Below, piece after piece: positions 8,007 to 10,700 of a stretch of 10,700 bases of DNA. This DNA is from Amoebophrya sp. AT5.2 (Eukaryota > Sar > Dinophyceae > Syndiniales > Amoebophryaceae). The translations under genes were made by a program, and so were the position numbers. The stretch is from positions 1 to 10,700 of the forward strand of contig RXOD01006319.1 in assembly GCA_005223375.1 (NCBI GenBank), written 5' to 3'. Every line of letters starts with the position of its first letter. The first letter of the stretch is position 1. The notes under the pieces are model-generated. The model searched no databases. It saw nothing but the letters and a program-made list of their open reading frames with translations, and was not told the origin of the DNA.

Positions 8007-8148
8007 ATGGCTCACCATTTGAAGACAGACTTCTGCGGGGCATTGCCCGTCGGGGTCGGTGTGGCTGGCGCCATCATGCTCAAGGACGCTATCATAGGAA
8101 CCGACAGCCATCACGACGCCGCAGCAGGCTCGCAGCCTCCTCCACTGA
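8007..8148 (+). CDS. Exon 1 of small Cys-motif protein
   Basis: ATG at 8007 opens a frame that would stop at 8163-8165 after 52 codons if unspliced. A GT at 8149 lets it join in phase to the open frame beginning near 8282, giving 203 residues in all. Exon 1 encodes MAHHLKTDFCGALPV followed by a Gly/Val-rich, mildly hydrophobic stretch (residues about 11-31) and a Gly/Pro linker. The frame is also open upstream to 7941 (GPGPPGGGATANPII), and an acceptor-like CTCACTCAG ends at 7962. An earlier exon starting at ATG 7790 is therefore possible and would lengthen the N-terminus. The function is unknown. The splice model is inferred from phase and open frames only. Confidence 0.5.
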
Positions 8149-8348
8149 GTACTTGCAGCAAGTAACTTGCTGTCTCAACTAGTTCTAGATCTAGTACGAT
8201 GGAAGTGGAACAAGTACAAGAAGAACATTCTAAGAAAGTACTTTCTTATCAATTTGATGTAGTTTTTAGGCCTCGATATAAAATTCGTATTTCCATCCAG
8301 CAGTTCTGTTCATCAATCGTCTCCACCCAATCCTGATCTGCTGTTCAG
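8149..8348 (+). other. Predicted 200-base palindrome-rich intron
   Basis: The proposed intron starts GTACTTG and ends CTGCTGTTCAG, with CTGATC as a plausible branch site about 12-17 bases before the AG. It joins phase-1 ends (CTG A|GT CTC). The AGs ending at 8300 and 8303 are in the same phase and would give a longer exon 2, so the acceptor is uncertain. The intron contains the palindromes CAGCAAGT-A-ACTTGCTG (8156-8172), CTAGATCTAG (8185-8194) and an 18-base perfect palindrome (8231-8248). A stop in the exon 2 frame at 8279-8281 shows that the left part cannot be read through. Confidence 0.45.
8231..8248. repeat. 18-base perfect palindrome
   Basis: TAAGAAAGT (8231-8239) and ACTTTCTTA (8240-8248) are exact reverse complements with no spacer. 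The sequence runs on into CTTATCAAT (8245-8253). The element shares AGAAAGTA and CTTATCAAT with the hairpin region at 2190-2211, on the same strand, although the two palindromes have different centres. Here it lies inside the predicted intron. Confidence 0.75.
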
Positions 8349-8818
8349 GTCTCGACCTTCCTTGCGAGCGTGTCAAGTGTCGGGAATACGTGCGCCAGAC
8401 CGAGACTTGGCAGAAGGCTTTCGGTGCCAAGTGTGATTCTTTGGTCGACTTCAAGCAGAAGTGCGGCAAGGAGGCCGAACAATACCAAAAGCTCCTGTCT
8501 AGCAACGACGTTAAGCCTGCCTGCATGCCGCTCGTGGCGGGAGCACCGCTATTGGCAGCCGCGGGTGCAGCTGCAACCTCCACGTCTTCTTCAGACACCG
8601 AGAGCGCCTTCACCTTCTTCGACTGCAGTATGGACAAAGATGAACGCACGAAGGGGGAGGACGAGGAGGAAGAAGATTTAAACGTGTCGATGGCTCTCCC
8701 ACTCACCGATCGCAACACCAAACCCCGGCACATCAGGAGCCGCGACGCAGCAACGAAGAAGCGCCAAGCGCGGAACGTGGCATGCTGTACACCGCTTGAT
8801 CTTTTTGCGACTGCATAA
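8349..8818 (+). CDS. Exon 2 of small Cys-motif protein (CX9C)
   Basis: The frame is open from 8282 to the TAA at 8816-8818 and has no early ATG; position 8390 is only a GTG. In the spliced 203-residue model it encodes LDLPCERVKCREYVRQTETWQKAFGAKC and then a CX9C unit (C76 and C86), both in predicted helix. It continues with an Ala-rich hydrophobic patch (PLLAAAGAAA), an acidic run (GEDEEEED) and a basic tail ending RNVACC. One CX9C resembles half of the helical hairpin of mitochondrial intermembrane-space CHCH proteins. The preceding cysteines are spaced CX4C, not CX9C, so membership of that family is not supported. The acidic and basic tails suggest a disordered C-terminus. Confidence 0.55.
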
Positions 8819-9099
8819 AAGTTCATTGTGAGAAAAAACTCCTGCCGCAGCCTTGTTAGCCTACTTCTTAAGCTTAACCTCATAACTGCACTCTAAAGAG
8901 GTGTCTGAGTTCACAATGAATCAGAATCACAATGAATTACTAACTTACATAACGAGTACGAGACCTTCATTCACTTTGCTTCCACACACGACATCCATCG
9001 GATCTTATGCCCAAACTTCGCATGTTTGCTTCTTGATTTCTTCCAATCCACATCCATTCATTGTACGTAGCAGCTAGCTGTTGAAACAAACAATAACAA
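8819..9099. other. AT-rich spacer
   Basis: This stretch follows the stop of the Cys-motif gene. I see no open frame of note, no tRNA and no strong hairpin. It presumably holds a 3' UTR and the 5' region of the next transcript. TTCATTC occurs at 8967-8973 and again at 9055-9060 in partial form, but such short matches carry little weight. Confidence 0.45.
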
Positions 9100-9663
9100 A
9101 TGCTTTGCCAAAGAAAATGTAAATGCTTCGTAGTTTATCGCACTTATCAATTTCAATTTATTCCTCTCGCTCTTATGTTGAAAAATGTTTGGTCTGCTGG
9201 CCGGATATTCTTCGCAGCTTGGTACCGTGCCCAGGGTGCGCGCCACTGCAATCGCACTAAGTGCCAGAAAACTAATAACTTCTTCTGTGGCGTGACCGTC
9301 ACTGGTCGTGAACACGACCAAGCATCAACTTCCTCTTTAAATTCAGATTTTGCAACCTACTTTGTTGTCTTCAACTTCCTTGTATCAACAGGACTTCGAC
9401 TGTGTGGCTGTGCTCCGGAACCAATGAGTCAGAATCTCGTTCTCGATGGCTACTTCTGCAAAATAAAAGGACAACGTCCCCAGGTCTGTCTTCAGTGGTG
9501 CGTGCTGCAGTGTTTTTTTCTCTGTGTTGCTGTCTGTTGTTCGGTGATGCCGAGAGCGAAGAGAGATGTGTACTTAAGTAGCAACTGTGCTTGCAGATGC
9601 AGGGAAGAACGTACTTTCTGGTGTACTTGTCATCCTGCACCAGCAGCTGTTGCAGCACCATGA
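9100..9663 (+). CDS. Possible cysteine-rich protein, unrecognised
   Basis: An ATG at 9100 opens 187 codons to the TGA at 9661-9663 in AT-rich DNA, where a chance frame of this length is unlikely but not excluded. The product has 20 cysteines, with CXC and CC pairs (CKC, CGC, CACRC, CTC). Residues 130-150 form a hydrophobic, Cys-dense segment (WCVLQCFFLCVAVCCSV) that could be a membrane span. There is no clear signal peptide. Codon use is less GC-biased than in genes 1 and 2. Acceptor-like sites (TTGTATCAACAG ending at 9391, TGTGCTTGCAG near 9596) raise the possibility that parts are intronic, and antisense frames at 9058-9321 and 9371-9751 compete. No domain is recognised. Confidence 0.35.
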   Translation: MLCQRKCKCFVVYRTYQFQFIPLALMLKNVWSAGRIFFAAWYRAQGARHCNRTKCQKTNNFFCGVTVTGREHDQASTSSLNSDFATYFVVFNFLVSTGLRLCGCAPEPMSQNLVLDGYFCKIKGQRPQVCLQWCVLQCFFLCVAVCCSVMPRAKRDVYLSSNCACRCREERTFWCTCHPAPAAVAAP

Positions 9664-9842
9664 GAAGGGCAGTACTACATGATTTCATTTCGAAGCGTCG
9701 TCCTGGTTCCCTAAAATGACTTAGCAAGTGGTAGCGGAGCCTTGTTCTCATTCATTGTCATTATTACGCCACGGCTGCTACTGAAGAACCAGAAGCTCCT
9801 GAGTAGCACGGCAACGTCCAAAGTACTTGTACTTCTACAAAA
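9664..9842. other. Short spacer upstream of RNase T2
   Basis: These 179 bases should contain the promoter and 5' UTR of the RNase T2 gene. Just before its ATG lies a 6-base inverted repeat, AAGTAC-TT-GTACTT. No TATA box or other recognisable promoter motif is seen. Confidence 0.4.
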
Positions 9843-10604
9843 ATGACGCATCTTCCTCTTCGCCGCACCAAAAGACCACGCTTCGCCGCGGCCGCCCTTC
9901 TCGTCCTCTCGCTGCACTCCCATCACGTGCTTCCAACTGTTGGCGAGGAGGAGGAAAAAGTGTACCGGCTCCAACTTCAGATCTGTTCCGGGCACGACTC
10001 CGCCTCGCTGCATGGCCTCTGGCCCGAATGGGCAGAGTACTGCGACGGACCCAAATTTGAGATCTCCAAGCTGCACGATTTGCAGCCCGAATTGGAGCAG
10101 AAGTGGGCATCTTGTACGCACCGGAACAACAGAGTCAGAGACCAAGAAGAACAAGAAGATCACGCGCCGTCATCAACATCACGAGGAAGAGCGTCGCTCA
10201 GGGCTGATACGTGGTTTTGGCGGCACGAGTGGGAGCGGCACGGCAAGTGTGCGGCACAGCAATTTTTTCCCAATGACCCGGCGAAGGTAGACTCGGAAGG
10301 CGAACACGCATACTTCGAGAAGGCGCTGCAGCTGGCGACCGACTACGCGCCCCGGTGCAAGGAAAAGACGTGTCACTGGTGCCTGCGAGGAGACGATTTC
10401 ACCGAGACGCAGTGCCCGCGCTGGCACGGACGCGAAATCACGAGCGGTGGGGGCGGCCGGACTGGGTTTGGGTTTGGGAGGGAAAGTGTCGACAGCGATA
10501 CCCTGTTCTCGCATTTCCTCTGGGGTGTGAAAAAGCTGGTGAAAAAAGTAGGTGGGGGCAACGGACCGAGTTTGGGGACAGTGATGGAGGAAATGTTTTC
10601 ATAG
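9843..10604 (+). CDS. Secreted ribonuclease T2 family endonuclease
   Basis: The ATG at 9843 gives 253 residues. After a basic start (LRRTKRPR), residues 14-30 are hydrophobic (FAAAALLVLSL), a likely signal peptide or anchor. Both catalytic motifs of the family are present: CAS I LHGLWP (His57) and CAS II FWRHEWERHGKC (His128, Glu129, His133). Family members cut single-stranded RNA through 2',3'-cyclic phosphates at acid pH, in vacuoles or outside the cell. KFEISKLHDLQPELEQKW matches the helix between the motifs. There are eight cysteines, including C67, C91, C136 and the CP near 191, as expected for disulfides. Two things are unusual: the strand before CAS I is short and lacks the usual QWP (LQLQICSGHDSAS), and an acidic/Ser insert (about 97-120) precedes CAS II. 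The tail after 200 is Gly-rich then Lys-rich. No intron is needed. Likely roles are phosphate scavenging or digestion of food or host RNA. Confidence 0.9.
   Translation: MTHLPLRRTKRPRFAAAALLVLSLHSHHVLPTVGEEEEKVYRLQLQICSGHDSASLHGLWPEWAEYCDGPKFEISKLHDLQPELEQKWASCTHRNNRVRDQEEQEDHAPSSTSRGRASLRADTWFWRHEWERHGKCAAQQFFPNDPAKVDSEGEHAYFEKALQLATDYAPRCKEKTCHWCLRGDDFTETQCPRWHGREITSGGGGRTGFGFGRESVDSDTLFSHFLWGVKKLVKKVGGGNGPSLGTVMEEMFS
10464..10482 (+). other. G-quadruplex motif in RNase T2 coding strand
   Basis: Four GGG runs lie at 10464, 10470, 10476 and 10480, with loops TTT, TTT and A. This meets the usual G3 N1-7 rule. It lies on the coding strand and would also be present in the mRNA, in the part encoding the Gly/Phe tail after the catalytic domain. 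Confidence 0.55.
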
Positions 10605-10700
10605 CAGCTGGATGAGAAACGCGAGCGTAAATTTGCTTGAGATGAAATTCAAATTGTTGAAAATGAATCACTAGACGAGTATGGGCCGCGTAGCGGTTAT
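10605..10700. other. 3' flank of RNase T2
   Basis: Ninety-six noncoding bases to the end of the window. No polyadenylation signal, repeat or further gene is seen. Confidence 0.4.

Noticed and set aside
8007..8818. Assignment to the twin CX9C (CHCH) family
   Set aside because: Only one CX9C pair is present. The other cysteines are spaced CX4C, so the family pattern is not met.
10464..10482. Telomere-like TTTGGG repeat
   Set aside because: Only two full units occur, inside a clear coding frame. It is better described as a G-quadruplex motif than as an interstitial telomere.

Overview
The window looks like nuclear DNA of a protist. It has long open frames with GC-rich third positions, AT-richer spacers, at least one likely spliceosomal intron, no bacterial ribosome-binding sites or operons, and a eukaryotic-type secreted ribonuclease T2. 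All five supported or candidate genes lie on the + strand, as in dinoflagellate-type unidirectional gene clusters. A dinoflagellate relative such as a syndinian (Amoebophrya-like) is my best guess. This is inference from gene style, not from a marker gene.

Layout. (1) 5-1903: 3' part of a gene for a disordered, basic protein with three cysteine clusters (CCCCAACC, CCC, CCCFCC). No in-frame ATG occurs before 530, so its true start is probably in an exon left of the window. Its first 140 bases hold a hairpin bracketed by a 16-base direct repeat. (2) 1904-2559: spacer with a perfect 26-base hairpin palindrome. (3) about 2560/2722-6945: a very long protein with a disordered Ser/Pro-rich N-terminal half and a coiled-coil C-terminal half. 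(4) 6946-8006: 3' flank with a pyrimidine-rich tract, a hairpin, and possible 5' sequence of the next gene. (5) 8007-8818: a small two-exon gene for a Cys-containing protein with one CX9C motif; its predicted 200-base intron is rich in palindromes. (6) 8819-9099: spacer. (7) 9100-9663: a doubtful open frame for a protein of which more than 10% is cysteine. (8) 9843-10604: a complete RNase T2 gene with a signal peptide and both catalytic motifs. The end of the window is noncoding as far as I can see.

Only the RNase T2 can be assigned a biochemical function. The other proteins show architecture (coiled coil, Cys clusters, basic and acidic tracts) but no family I can name. Nothing suggests that the genes act in one pathway. 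The most interesting signals are in the DNA: a direct-repeat/inverted-repeat element in gene 1 that resembles an introner or MITE, two palindromes sharing AGAAAGTA...CTTATCAAT, and two G-quadruplex motifs of the same geometry inside coding sequence.
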